This document shows, piece after piece, positions 1 to 8,478 of a stretch of DNA of 64,000 nt. How positions within the stretch are numbered: position 1 is the stretch's first letter; each line of letters starts with the position of its first letter. Under the pieces are notes generated by a model. That model was given only the letters and a program-made list of their open reading frames with translations, made no database searches and was not told the origin of the DNA. Both the position numbers and the translations under genes were made by a program. Origin of the DNA: DATJGR01 sp963780795 (GTDB lineage Bacteria; Pseudomonadota; Gammaproteobacteria; Pseudomonadales; Azotimanducaceae); the NCBI GenBank assembly GCA_963780795.1, contig CAWADH010000008.1, positions 496,001 through 560,000 of the forward strand, given 5' to 3'.

Positions 1-944
1 GCCTGACGGATCTCGTCGCGCAGCCGCTCGCGCGACTGGCGCGGCCGCTGCGTCGCCATGCCGCGCAGTTGCCGGCGGAATACGCTGTCGATGACATCGG
101 CTCCGGAGAACTCGGTGCTGCCGTCCGCTCCGATCAGCGTTCGCGCGCGCAGTTCCGACAGCGCAACTGTCAGGTAGTCGACGTGCGGCACCTCGTCGCG
201 GGCGATGCACGCCACGACATGCGCCGCGCGTTGCGGATCAGCGCTCACTTCGGGGTCGCCCAACAATTGCTGGGCCCAGTTGAACGTGTCTTCCGCGAAC
301 GTCTCCACGATCAGCACGTTTGCCATCATGACGATCATGTTCTCCATCTTCTCGGACAACGCGGGGAACATGCGGACGCGCTCGCCCACCGCTCCACCCG
401 TCATCAGCCGCAGCAGTACGTCGCCGGGCACGTGCGGTTTTGCCAGACCCAGGTCGCGTGCCGCTTCCCACATCTGTTTGTGGCCGCCCTCGGCGCGGTG
501 CCCGGCTTCGTCGCGTGCGTGCGCCTCGAACAGGCCGTTAGCAAGGTGCGCAACCGCGGTACCCTCGATCGACTCTTTCACCTCGGCCGAGAAATCCGGA
601 ACGCGCACCTCGCGGATGCGTGCACCGAAACCTTCGACGATGGAGATGATGGTCAGCGCGCGGGTAACCGGCTCGACGACGCCTTCCTTCAGTAGATACT
701 TCGCCTGCGGGTAGTTCGGGTAGTTCGGCGGCACGTACTTTTCCGGTACGTGTATCAGCGGCTGGCCGTCGTCGATCAGCCGCTGCCGCCAGGCCTCGAT
801 GGCAGGCCGCCGCAGCGCGCTGCGCGGCGACACGTATTCGCCGCCGACGTAACCGCCGTGGCAGCGCACGCCGCCCGCGATCAACGGCTCCTCGACCGGC
901 GACTCGCTCATCAGCTCGTCGAAGGAATAAGTCAGCGAGGCCAT
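1..944 (-). CDS. Ferritin-like di-iron protein (3' end outside window)
   Basis: The reading frame is open from ATG at 944 to the window edge, giving about 314 residues with the C-terminus missing. Two E-x-x-H motifs are visible, E146-A-G-H149 and E251-V-P-H254, with further acidic residues in the helices before them (around E140 and E216). This is the usual four-helix layout for a carboxylate-bridged di-iron site, as in ferritin-like oxidases and oxygenases. The substrate is unknown. It is divergent from the HsaA-like flavoprotein gene at 1073, so a shared role in oxidative catabolism is possible but inferred only from position. No signal peptide or membrane segment is seen. Confidence 0.65.
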   Translation of the reverse strand, partial: MASLTYSFDELMSESPVEEPLIAGGVRCHGGYVGGEYVSPRSALRRPAIEAWRQRLIDDGQPLIHVPEKYVPPNYPNYPQAKYLLKEGVVEPVTRALTIISIVEGFGARIREVRVPDFSAEVKESIEGTAVAHLANGLFEAHARDEAGHRAEGGHKQMWEAARDLGLAKPHVPGDVLLRLMTGGAVGERVRMFPALSEKMENMIVMMANVLIVETFAEDTFNWAQQLLGDPEVSADPQRAAHVVACIARDEVPHVDYLTVALSELRARTLIGADGSTEFSGADVIDSVFRRQLRGMATQRPRQSRERLRDEIRQ

Positions 945-1072
945 AGGTACATCTCCGTCACACCTGACCACAGCATAATCGATCCGTTCCGGCCGAAGAC
1001 ACGACCGGCCCGACCAGTGACGCATTTCTGTTCGAATTTGCGACAATCCCATCGCTTTTGGGGGAAATCGAG

Positions 1073-2230
1073 ATGAGCAACGCACCGAGCTTCGATCCAG
1101 TCGCCCGCGCCCGCGCGTTGGCTCCGCTGATCCGTCAGCACGCCGACGCGGCCGAGCGCAATCGCCGGCTCTCGGCGGAAGTCGCGCACGCGATGGCCGA
1201 GGCCGGTCTTTACCGCATCGCCGCGCCGGTGCGTTGCGGCGGGTCTGACGTCGACCCGATGACGCAACTCGCCACCATCGAGGCCGTGGCGAACGCCGAC
1301 GGCAGCACCGGCTGGAACCTGATGATCGGCATCGAGAGCTTCGGCCTGATCGCGCCGGCGTTCGAGCAGTGCGCCGATCTGCTGGCGGACCCGTTGACGA
1401 TCCTGTGCGGCTCTACCGCGGCCGTCTGCCGGGCCGACGAAACGCCCAACGGCTATCGCGTGAACGGGCGCTGGCAGTTCGTCAGCGGCAGCAACAACAG
1501 CCAGGTCTTCGCGGGTCTGGTGCAGCGGCGCCGGAACGCTGCGGCGATCGAGGGTCTGCCTCCTGTTTATGCCGTCGTAACGCGGCCCGACTTCGTGGTG
1601 CTCGACACCTGGAACGTCGGCGGGTTGTGCGGATCGGGATCGCACGACGTCACCATCACCGACGTCGAAGTACCCAACGAGCGCATTCTGGCGCAGATGG
1701 GCAGGCACCACGACCGATCGCCGCTGGAGCACTTCCCGCTCGGCAGCCGGCTGGCTTACAACAAGGTCGGCGTCGCTCTCGGCATCGGCCGCGCCGCCAT
1801 CGACGCGTTCGCCGACATCGCAACGGGCAAAGTGCCGCGATTCACCTCGCGCACCCTGCGCGACCGGCCGTTTGCGCAGCGCGCCATCGCCAAAGCCGAA
1901 GTTCGCCTGCGCGCCGGGCGCGCGCTGGTATTCGAACTGCTCGAAGCAATGTGGACGAAAGTCTGCGCCGCCGAGAAAGTCACGCCGCACGACCGCGCGC
2001 TGTTCCAGATCGCATGCTCCGATGCGGTTGCAGGCTGCGCAGAAGCGGTCGACGCCGTGGCCGAAGCGGCCGGCACCACGGCCAACGACCGCACCGGGCC
2101 GTTGGAACGGCTCACGCGCGACATTCGCGTGATTCGCCAGCACGTCACCGTGGCGCCGCACCACATCGAAGACGGCGGACGCGTTCTGCTCGGGCTCGAA
2201 CCCGAAGGCGCAATGCTCAAGGGATTCTGA
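1073..2230 (+). CDS. Acyl-CoA dehydrogenase family flavoprotein, HsaA/monooxygenase-like
   Basis: A 385-residue protein with the fold order of the acyl-CoA dehydrogenase superfamily: an N-terminal helical domain (roughly 1-110, including an A-x-A-G-L-Y-R-I stretch), a middle beta domain, and a C-terminal type-2 helical domain. The subtype resembles group D flavin-dependent monooxygenases (HsaA, HpaB-like), which use FMNH2 from a partner reductase. A true dehydrogenase remains possible. The start is ATG at 1073 because GGGGGAAA lies just upstream; an in-frame TTG at 1058 would sit inside that site. The stop is one base before the histidine phosphatase start, so the two are probably cotranscribed. 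Confidence 0.75.
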   Translation: MSNAPSFDPVARARALAPLIRQHADAAERNRRLSAEVAHAMAEAGLYRIAAPVRCGGSDVDPMTQLATIEAVANADGSTGWNLMIGIESFGLIAPAFEQCADLLADPLTILCGSTAAVCRADETPNGYRVNGRWQFVSGSNNSQVFAGLVQRRRNAAAIEGLPPVYAVVTRPDFVVLDTWNVGGLCGSGSHDVTITDVEVPNERILAQMGRHHDRSPLEHFPLGSRLAYNKVGVALGIGRAAIDAFADIATGKVPRFTSRTLRDRPFAQRAIAKAEVRLRAGRALVFELLEAMWTKVCAAEKVTPHDRALFQIACSDAVAGCAEAVDAVAEAAGTTANDRTGPLERLTRDIRVIRQHVTVAPHHIEDGGRVLLGLEPEGAMLKGF

Positions 2231-2231
2231 G

Positions 2232-2924
2232 ATGCAGCTGTTTCTCATCCGGCACGGTCAGTCGACCAACAACGCGCTCGAAGACTGGACACAGCGCGTA
2301 GAAGACCCGCTGCTCACCGAAAGCGGCCTACGCCAGGCCGAGCACACGGGGGCGCATCTGGCCGCCGGGCTGCATCTGCATCCGTCGAATCGCAGTGCAC
2401 CACGGCCGCTGCTCGACCGGCTGTACTGCAGTCCGATGATCCGCGCGATGCAGACCGCACAAGCCATCGGAAAGTCGCTCGGCGTCGCGCCTGAAGTGTG
2501 GACCGACATCCACGAAGTGGGCGGCATCTATCTCGATCACGGTGCTCGAAAGGTCGGGTATCCGGGCCGCGTGCGCAGCGAACTTGCGCGGCTGTTCCCG
2601 GAATGCATCCTGTCGGACGACATCACCGAAGACGGCTGGTGGAACCGCGACCACGAAGAGGCGCATCACGGCCACGCGCGCGCCGCATCCGTGGCGCGTC
2701 TGCTGCGCGAGCGGGCGGCCGAAGACACGCGCATCGGGCTGGTGTCACACGGCGACTTCATGAGCGCATTGCTGCGCGCGCTCGGCGGATTGCCGTCGGA
2801 AGCGCCGATCTACTACGAGCACCGTAATACCGGCATCACCTGCATCGACCTCACGCAGCAGGGTGCGCGGGTGCGCTACCTCAATCGGGTGCATCACCTC
2901 CCCGAAGATCTCGATACGTACTGA
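2232..2924 (+). CDS. Histidine phosphatase family protein (phosphoglycerate mutase-like)
   Basis: 230 residues. The catalytic R7-H8-G9 motif sits at the N-terminus, and a second catalytic histidine lies in the S-H-G-D-F segment near residue 176, which is the classic pair of this superfamily. A conserved arginine in the 'YCSPMIRAMQTA' segment also fits. It starts one base after the preceding flavoprotein gene and faces the amidohydrolase gene, whose end is 11 bases away. The substrate (a small phosphate ester or phosphoprotein) cannot be told from sequence. Cytoplasmic, with no signal peptide. Confidence 0.85.
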   Translation: MQLFLIRHGQSTNNALEDWTQRVEDPLLTESGLRQAEHTGAHLAAGLHLHPSNRSAPRPLLDRLYCSPMIRAMQTAQAIGKSLGVAPEVWTDIHEVGGIYLDHGARKVGYPGRVRSELARLFPECILSDDITEDGWWNRDHEEAHHGHARAASVARLLRERAAEDTRIGLVSHGDFMSALLRALGGLPSEAPIYYEHRNTGITCIDLTQQGARVRYLNRVHHLPEDLDTY

Positions 2925-2935
2925 GCCTCGCGGGC

Positions 2936-4127
2936 TCACTGCGTACCTGGAACGTCCCAACCGCGGGTCAATACCCCAACGACTGAACCGAGGCGCGCCA
3001 GATCGGCCAGCGGGTCGCCGTCCACGAACAGCACGTCGGCTGAATAGCCAGCCGCCAGTCGGCCGGTCAGATGACCGAGACCGATCGCCTGCGCGCAGTC
3101 CGACGTGGCCGAGCGCAGCACTTCGACGTTGGAAAGGCCAGCGATGTGCGCAAACACCGGCAGCGCCTTCGCCAGGTCGGCGTGACGCACGTTCGGAATG
3201 CCGGCGTCCGTCGAAGCGGCGAGCCGCACGCCGGCATTGCGCATCGCCGCGAAGTTCCCGAGCAGGCGTTTTTCGTGGTCGCTGCCGCTGCCTTGATGAC
3301 GCTTCCAGCCCAGGTTCACCGTGGGCGAAACCCAGATGCCGCGCGCCGCAATCGCGGCGGCGATCTCGGCATCGTAGTCTGCGCCCCACCCGCCCTCGCC
3401 TACCCACGAGCAGTGCTCGATGGTGCTCACTCCGGCGTCCACGGCGTAACGGATTCCGACGGTGCCATGGCAATGCGCCGCCACCGGATAGCCTCGTTGG
3501 CGCGCGTGCGCGACGATCGCCGTCAGGGTTTCGCGGTCGAACTGTGCGTCGCGCGGGGTGGTGCCTTTCGTCATGGTGCCGCCGGTGGCCATCACTTTGA
3601 CCAGGTCGACGCCGTGTTCGCGCTGACGCGCAATGACGGCGGCAGCATCGACGGCGCGGATCGCTTCACCGCCCCAGAAGTAACAATGGCCCTGCGGCGA
3701 CGTCACCGGCTGGCCGGCACATACGAGCCGCGGACCTACCGCTTCGCCGCGCGCGATGCGATCGCGCAGCTCGAGTTCGAGCCACTCGCCGCCACCGAGG
3801 TCGCGCGCCGTGGTGATGCCGGCGCGCGCCATCTCGACGGCGCGTTGCGCCATGGCGGCGCGCGCGTGTCGATCTGTCGGCGGCGGTCTGGGAAAGCGGA
3901 TCGCGCAGGTCCGGATCGAGCACCATGTGCACGTGCGCGTCGATCAAGCCGGGTAGTGCGGTCGCTCCGTGCATGTCGCGCACCGCCGCAGCGCTCGAAA
4001 TGTCGGCCGCCGCTCCCACCGCCGTGATCGCACCGCGTTCGACACGAACCGCATCCGCGTCGAGATAGCCGTTGGCCACGCCATCCCAGACGCGCAGATG
4101 CGCAAATACCTGCGCGGAGTTGGACAT
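2936..4127 (-). pseudogene. Amidohydrolase split by a frameshift
   Basis: Two reading frames together make one metal-dependent amidohydrolase of about 396 residues. The first runs from ATG at 4127 (preceded by GAAGGG) and carries the N-terminal beta-sandwich and the H-V-H metal motif. The second runs to the stop at 2936 and carries the H-C-H-G, I-E-H and S-T-D-A-G motifs, so all expected metal ligands exist but in different frames. The switch lies near 3854-3866, in an alternating G/C run. Removing one base there restores a continuous protein. It may be a real null allele or a base-calling error in a GC-rich run. The family (imidazolonepropionase/prolidase-like) hydrolyses cyclic amides or dipeptides; the substrate here is unknown. 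Confidence 0.7.
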
Positions 4128-4220
4128 GCGTGGCCGCCCTTCGTGATTTGCGACATGGTAGCCTTCGCCCGTCTTGCGGCACCAGCGACACGACCGCAAG
4201 CGCATCATCGAGGGGAAATC

Positions 4221-5102
4221 ATGGGCGATCGTCTGAGCGGAAAAGTGGCCGTCATCACCGGAGGCGCCAGTGGCATGGGCCGTGCAACCGTGGAGAAGTT
4301 CGTCGTGGAAGGCGCACGCGTGCTCATCGCCGACCTGCAGCAGGACAAAGGCGAAGCGCTCGCCGCGCAGCTGGGCAGCGCCGCCGCGTACGTGAACGCC
4401 GACGTGTGTCGCGAAGCCGACGTCAAAGCAATGATCGGGTTCGCCGTGAAGAAATTCGGCCGCCTCGACGTGCTGTTCAACAACGCGGGCTTCGGCGGCG
4501 TCACCGGCGAAATTCACGAAACCGACATGGGTGAGCCGTATCGCCGCACGGTCGATGCGATGCTGACCGGGCCGATTCTCGGCATGAAACACGCCGCGCC
4601 GATCATGCGCGAGCAGCGCTCCGGCGTGATCATTTCGACCGCGAGCGTCGCGGGTATCAAGGCCGGCTACGGTCCGCACGTCTACACCGCCGTCAAATCC
4701 GCGGTGATCAATCTGACGCGTTCGGTAGCGCAGGAACTCGGCCCGTTCAACATCCGCGTCAACGCGATTTGCCCCGGCGGCATTGCGACGCCGATCTTCG
4801 CGGGGCAGCTCGCGCTGAAGCGCGGCGGCAACACCGATTACGCCGCAGCGGTAAAACCGTTCCTCGAGAAGATGCAGCCGATCCCGCGCGCGGGTGAACC
4901 CGCCGACATCGCCAACGCCGCGTGCTTTCTCGCAAGCGACGAAGCCTCGTTCATTTCGGGGCACGCGCTCGTCGTCGACGGCGCGTTGACCGCGGGCTCG
5001 TGGACGAATCCCGAATTCGCACCGCCCCTGATCGAAGCGCTGCAACAGGTGTTCGGGCTCGACAAAGACGAAAACCTCGATATGGTCTACCACGAACGCT
5101 GA
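4221..5102 (+). CDS. SDR family NAD(P)-dependent oxidoreductase
   Basis: 293 residues of classical short-chain dehydrogenase. The cofactor motif T-G-G-A-S-G-M-G starts at residue 13, NNAG is at 87-90, and the active site is S142, Y155 and K159 (Y-T-A-V-K). The start ATG at 4221 follows AGGGGAAATC. The tail after residue 255 is longer than in minimal SDRs. It is divergent from the broken amidohydrolase, and the PhyH dioxygenase gene follows after 26 bases, probably in one transcript. The family oxidises or reduces secondary alcohols and ketones; the substrate is not predictable. Confidence 0.88.
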   Translation: MGDRLSGKVAVITGGASGMGRATVEKFVVEGARVLIADLQQDKGEALAAQLGSAAAYVNADVCREADVKAMIGFAVKKFGRLDVLFNNAGFGGVTGEIHETDMGEPYRRTVDAMLTGPILGMKHAAPIMREQRSGVIISTASVAGIKAGYGPHVYTAVKSAVINLTRSVAQELGPFNIRVNAICPGGIATPIFAGQLALKRGGNTDYAAAVKPFLEKMQPIPRAGEPADIANAACFLASDEASFISGHALVVDGALTAGSWTNPEFAPPLIEALQQVFGLDKDENLDMVYHER

Positions 5103-5128
5103 GGGGCGTTCGGTCCATAGGAGATTCG

Positions 5129-5974
5129 ATGAGCGCACTGGTACGCCTGCCCAACAGCGCAGATCACGCCACGATCATGGACGTCTACAACCGCGACGGC
5201 GGCCTGATCGTCGAGAATCTGTTTCCGGCCAACGTCATCGGCCGCATGCGCGACGCGGTCAAACGCAAGGCGCAGACGGCGCGACCCGGCTCTGCGTCGC
5301 AAACGGCGTCCGCGCAGGCATTTCACGGCCGCAACACGATCCGCTTTACGGGGCTCGGGCTGATCGAACCCGCCTTTTTCGAGATGCTCGCCAATCCGAT
5401 CATGCAGCGCATCGCTGACGAGGTTCTGCAGGGGCAGGAAACGCCGTATTGGCTCAACACGGGTCAGACGATGATCGTGGGTCCCGGTGAACCGGCGCAA
5501 TATCTGCACCGCGACTGCGCAAACTGGACGCCGTACTGCAAGGCGCTGTGGCCCAACTGTCCGGAGGTGACGGTCAGCGCGATGATCGCGCTCGAAGACA
5601 TGACCGAAGAACTCGGCGGCACACGCGTCATCCCGGGTAGCCATCTGTGGGATAGCTGGGATACACCGGGACGACCCGAGGACACCGTGCCCACCGAAAT
5701 GGCCGCCGGCAGCGGCATGATCTACAGCGGCAAGGTGGTGCACGGCGCCGGCGCAAACCGGACGGATCGTTGGCGCTACGCGATGCACATCAGCTTCGTC
5801 GCCGGTTGGCTCACGCCCGAAGAAGCGAGCGTGTTGTACTACCCGCTCGATCTCGTCAAGACACTGCCACCGCGCACGCAACGCCTGCTCGGCCATCGCT
5901 CGTACGTTCCGGTGCCGCACACGAGCGGCCGTTTGTGGCTGAAGGATTTCGACGAAGTCGTCATCGACGCATGA
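5129..5974 (+). CDS. Phytanoyl-CoA dioxygenase (PhyH) family protein
   Basis: 281 residues. The Fe(II) facial triad is visible as H127-x-D129 and H205, with R211 placed to bind 2-oxoglutarate. A typical 'TRVIPGSH' strand precedes the distal histidine. The family hydroxylates acyl-CoAs and many secondary metabolites using O2 and 2-oxoglutarate. The start ATG at 5129 is preceded by AGGAG at about 5119. It sits directly after an SDR, a common pairing in which the new hydroxyl group is then oxidised. The stop is one base before the first FtsX-type permease. Substrate unknown. Confidence 0.85.
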   Translation: MSALVRLPNSADHATIMDVYNRDGGLIVENLFPANVIGRMRDAVKRKAQTARPGSASQTASAQAFHGRNTIRFTGLGLIEPAFFEMLANPIMQRIADEVLQGQETPYWLNTGQTMIVGPGEPAQYLHRDCANWTPYCKALWPNCPEVTVSAMIALEDMTEELGGTRVIPGSHLWDSWDTPGRPEDTVPTEMAAGSGMIYSGKVVHGAGANRTDRWRYAMHISFVAGWLTPEEASVLYYPLDLVKTLPPRTQRLLGHRSYVPVPHTSGRLWLKDFDEVVIDA

Positions 5975-5975
5975 C

Positions 5976-7133
5976 ATGAAATATCTGCCGCTGCTCTGGG
6001 CCGGTCTCTGGCGCAAACCGATTCGCACCGTGCTGACGGTGCTGTCGATTTCGGTCGCGTTTCTGCTGTTCGGCGTGCTGCATGGAGTTACGGCAGGCTT
6101 CCAGGGCGCAGCGGACAAGATGAGCGATACACGACTGCGCGTGATGAATCGCGCCAACATCCTCGAAGCGCTGCCGATCGCGTATCAATCCAGGATCGCG
6201 CGTGTTCCGGGCGTTCGCGGCGTAACCAACTTCACGATCATGATCGCCTACTACCAGGAACCCAAAAACGGTTTGAGCGCCGTCGCGCTCGGAATAGACG
6301 AAGCAGCCACGATATTTCCGGAGATGAAGGTTCCGCCCGAGCAGTTCGAATCGATGCAACACTCGCGCACGGGCGCGCTCGTTGGCGCCGAACTCGCGAA
6401 GAAATTCGGCTGGAAGGTGGGCGACAAGATCACGCTGCATTCGCTGAACTGGATCAAAACCGACGGATCTTCCGATTGGACCTTCGACATCGCCGGTCTC
6501 GTCAACGCCGGCCCAGACGACGAAAAGGTATTCGCGAACGAGTTGTACCTCCGGTATGACTACCTCGACGAGGCGCGCGCCACCGGCAAAGGCATGGTGC
6601 ACCAGTATGCGGTCGCGATCGACGACGCCAGACGAGCGAACGAAATCAGCGTTGCCATCGATCGTATGTTCGCCAATTCGAGCTACGAAACGACGACGAT
6701 GAACGAAAAGGAATACCTGGTGAGCCAGCTGCGCCAGATCGGCGACATGGAGCTGTTCGTCAATTCGATCATCGGTGCCGTGCTCTTTACGCTGCTGTTC
6801 CTCGCCGGAAACACGATGTCGCAATCGGTGCGCGATCGCGTTCCCGAATTCGGCGTGCTCAAAACGCTGGGCTTCGGCGATGTCTCCGTGTGGGTCCTGG
6901 TCGTGGTCGAGTCCGTCGTCCTGTGTGTGGTCGCCGCGGGGATCGGCCTCGCGATTGCGGCCTGGGTGTTTCCGCAGGTCTTCACTTCGTTGGGGCTGGG
7001 GCCGATCCATCTGTCGCTGGATGTCTACGCCGTCGGGTTCGGCATCGCCGTTCTGCTCGCGGCGCTGAGCGCGTCGATACCCGCCTCACGCGTGCGCCGT
7101 CTGACGATCGTCGAGGCTTTGTCAGGCCGTTAG
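5976..7133 (+). CDS. FtsX-type ABC transporter permease, copy 1
   Basis: 385 residues with the MacB/LolC/FtsX permease layout. One N-terminal membrane helix (about 17-40) is followed by a large extracytoplasmic domain (about 41-255) and three C-terminal helices (about 260-285, 305-335, 345-370). It ends in the short 'ASRVRRLTIVEALSGR' tail typical of FtsX C-termini. It is closely related to the products at 9745 and 10907: all three begin with K-Y-L-P-L-L-W-A-G-L-W-R-K-P. No ATP-binding protein gene is adjacent. The last 27 bases plus the downstream 27 bases recur exactly at 8357-8410. Likely role: moving a lipid or peptide across the inner membrane or extracting it from it, but only with an ATPase encoded elsewhere. 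Confidence 0.85.
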   Translation: MKYLPLLWAGLWRKPIRTVLTVLSISVAFLLFGVLHGVTAGFQGAADKMSDTRLRVMNRANILEALPIAYQSRIARVPGVRGVTNFTIMIAYYQEPKNGLSAVALGIDEAATIFPEMKVPPEQFESMQHSRTGALVGAELAKKFGWKVGDKITLHSLNWIKTDGSSDWTFDIAGLVNAGPDDEKVFANELYLRYDYLDEARATGKGMVHQYAVAIDDARRANEISVAIDRMFANSSYETTTMNEKEYLVSQLRQIGDMELFVNSIIGAVLFTLLFLAGNTMSQSVRDRVPEFGVLKTLGFGDVSVWVLVVVESVVLCVVAAGIGLAIAAWVFPQVFTSLGLGPIHLSLDVYAVGFGIAVLLAALSASIPASRVRRLTIVEALSGR

Positions 7134-7160
7134 ATTCGGAGTACCGTCGCGCAAGCCGAC
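7107..7160. repeat. 54-bp exact direct repeat, copy A
   Basis: Identical to 8357-8410. This copy covers the last nine codons of permease copy 1 (including its TAG) and the next 27 bases. Similarity continues with changes and small indels to about 7205 (matching to about 8457). See copy B for interpretation. Confidence 0.95.
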
Positions 7161-7505
7161 ACGGAGCACGAGAGATCGTGTACCTGCAGAGCGAGCTGAA
7201 CGCGAAAGGTCCGCGATGATGGTTTGACGGCGCGGGCGGACAAGCATCGGCGTTCGCTAGAGCAAGAACTTGGAAATGGGGCGGACCTGTGCTGTAAATG
7301 GTCTCTACGACTTTTCGGTCAGTTGCGCTCTTGTTGTGTAGAGAATTTCGACGCGACTTTGTAAATCCGTTGGTTGAGTTTCTCTGATCTACGATCTTGT
7401 TCGACGATCCAACCAAATGTCATCATGCTCGTGCGGCTTCGGCATCGGCAGCCTAAACCGAGTATTAGAATGAGATTGCGAACTCAGCATGTATGGGAGG
7501 CATAC
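7134..7505. other. Intergenic region, lower GC
   Basis: No gene is supported here. The first 70 bases belong to the repeat that recurs at 8357-8457. From about 7250 to 7505 the DNA is visibly poorer in G+C than its surroundings, with many TTT and AAA runs, which suggests a different origin. The end carries GGGAGGCATAC, the ribosome-binding site of the next gene. I found no clear promoter or terminator. Confidence 0.6.
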
Positions 7506-8279
7506 ATGACCGATCTCGCTGTCAATCCGCCGACACGTCACGCGCAAGACTCCGCGAAGGCCGTGGAGGCCGAGGCGTGGGACGCCGATGCCGACTTCTA
7601 TCTCATCATGGTCTTGGTTTCGGCGGTGATTATCTTCGTTGGCTTCGCGCCGTCTTTCTATCTGAAGTCGGTGATCCATGCGCCGCCGCCGCTGACGCAG
7701 CTGACGATCGCCCATGGTCTCGTATTCACCGCCTGGGTACTGTTGTTTATCACGCAGGTATCGCTCATCGCTCGAAAGCAGCCTGCTTTGCATCGTCAGT
7801 TGGGTATTCTCGGTGCAGTCCTGTACGGCGCGGTGGTATCGCTTGGTTTGTCGACGGCCATCACCGCAGGACGGCTGGGACACGTTCCACCTGAGGCGCC
7901 CGCGCCGCTCGCGTTCATGGCGTTGTCCTTTTTCATAATCGTTGCGGCCCTCGCGCTTGTGGTCATGGCGCTTTGGAACCGCCGGCGCAGCGATTGGCAC
8001 AAGCGCTTGATGCTGGCCTCCCTGTTCATAATGACCGGGCCGGCCACTGGGCGGATCGTGATTCCACTGGGGTTCGCGGCGCAGGAAGTGGCGGTGGGTT
8101 TCTTCGTCACCTACCTGCTCCTGATCGTGGCCATGGTGTACGACTATCGCGTCCACAGATACGTGCATCGGGTCTACTGGATCGCGGCGGGTGTCTTCGT
8201 CGTCGTGAACGTGGGCGTTATGTGGGCGTTTGACAGCCCCACATGGATGGCGTTTGCGCACGCGATAACCCAAGCCTGA
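7506..8279 (+). CDS. Hypothetical multi-pass membrane protein
   Basis: 257 residues, start ATG at 7506 after GGGAGGCATAC. After a hydrophilic N-terminus (about 35 residues) there are six or seven hydrophobic segments. Recognisable family marks are 'AHGLVFTAWVLLF' around residue 75 and 'LHRQLG' around residue 103. I have seen this pattern in uncharacterised bacterial membrane proteins but cannot give it a function; the histidines could be metal or heme ligands. It sits in a segment framed by 54-bp direct repeats and fed by lower-GC upstream DNA, so it looks inserted between permease copy 1 and the MFS gene. Confidence 0.75.
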   Translation: MTDLAVNPPTRHAQDSAKAVEAEAWDADADFYLIMVLVSAVIIFVGFAPSFYLKSVIHAPPPLTQLTIAHGLVFTAWVLLFITQVSLIARKQPALHRQLGILGAVLYGAVVSLGLSTAITAGRLGHVPPEAPAPLAFMALSFFIIVAALALVVMALWNRRRSDWHKRLMLASLFIMTGPATGRIVIPLGFAAQEVAVGFFVTYLLLIVAMVYDYRVHRYVHRVYWIAAGVFVVVNVGVMWAFDSPTWMAFAHAITQA

Positions 8280-8356
8280 GAGGAAGTTGGCTGCGTTCGG
8301 CGCGGGCCGGTATCCGAAGGGCCGTCTGTAGCCCATCAGTCTATGCCTGGTGCCAC

Positions 8357-8410
8357 ATCGTCGAGGCTTTGTCAGGCCGTTAGATTCGGAGTACCGTCGC
8401 GCAAGCCGAC
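8357..8410. repeat. 54-bp exact direct repeat, copy B
   Basis: Exact second copy of 7107-7160. Here the permease C-terminal codons are an orphan fragment with no reading frame upstream, and the copy leads directly into the 5' region of the MFS gene. The simplest reading is that permease copy 1 and the MFS gene were once neighbours separated by about 100 bases. DNA carrying the membrane-protein gene was then added by a recombination event that duplicated the junction. The repeat is far longer than an IS target-site duplication. Confidence 0.95.
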
Positions 8411-8478
8411 CGCGGACCACGAGGGGAGATCGTGAACCTGCAGAGCGACCCGAACGCATGAACCGCTAGACCACAGGC

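Noticed and set aside
1058..1072. TTG start five codons before the HsaA-like gene start
   Set aside because: It would place the ribosome-binding site inside the coding region; ATG 1073 has proper spacing.
932..2248. Long minus-strand reading frame opposite the HsaA-like gene
   Set aside because: Antisense to a clear gene, with arginine- and histidine-rich translation typical of GC-rich shadow frames and no family marks.
7107..8410. 54-bp repeats as target-site duplications of an insertion sequence
   Set aside because: Far longer than any IS target duplication, no transposase and no terminal inverted repeats in the enclosed DNA.
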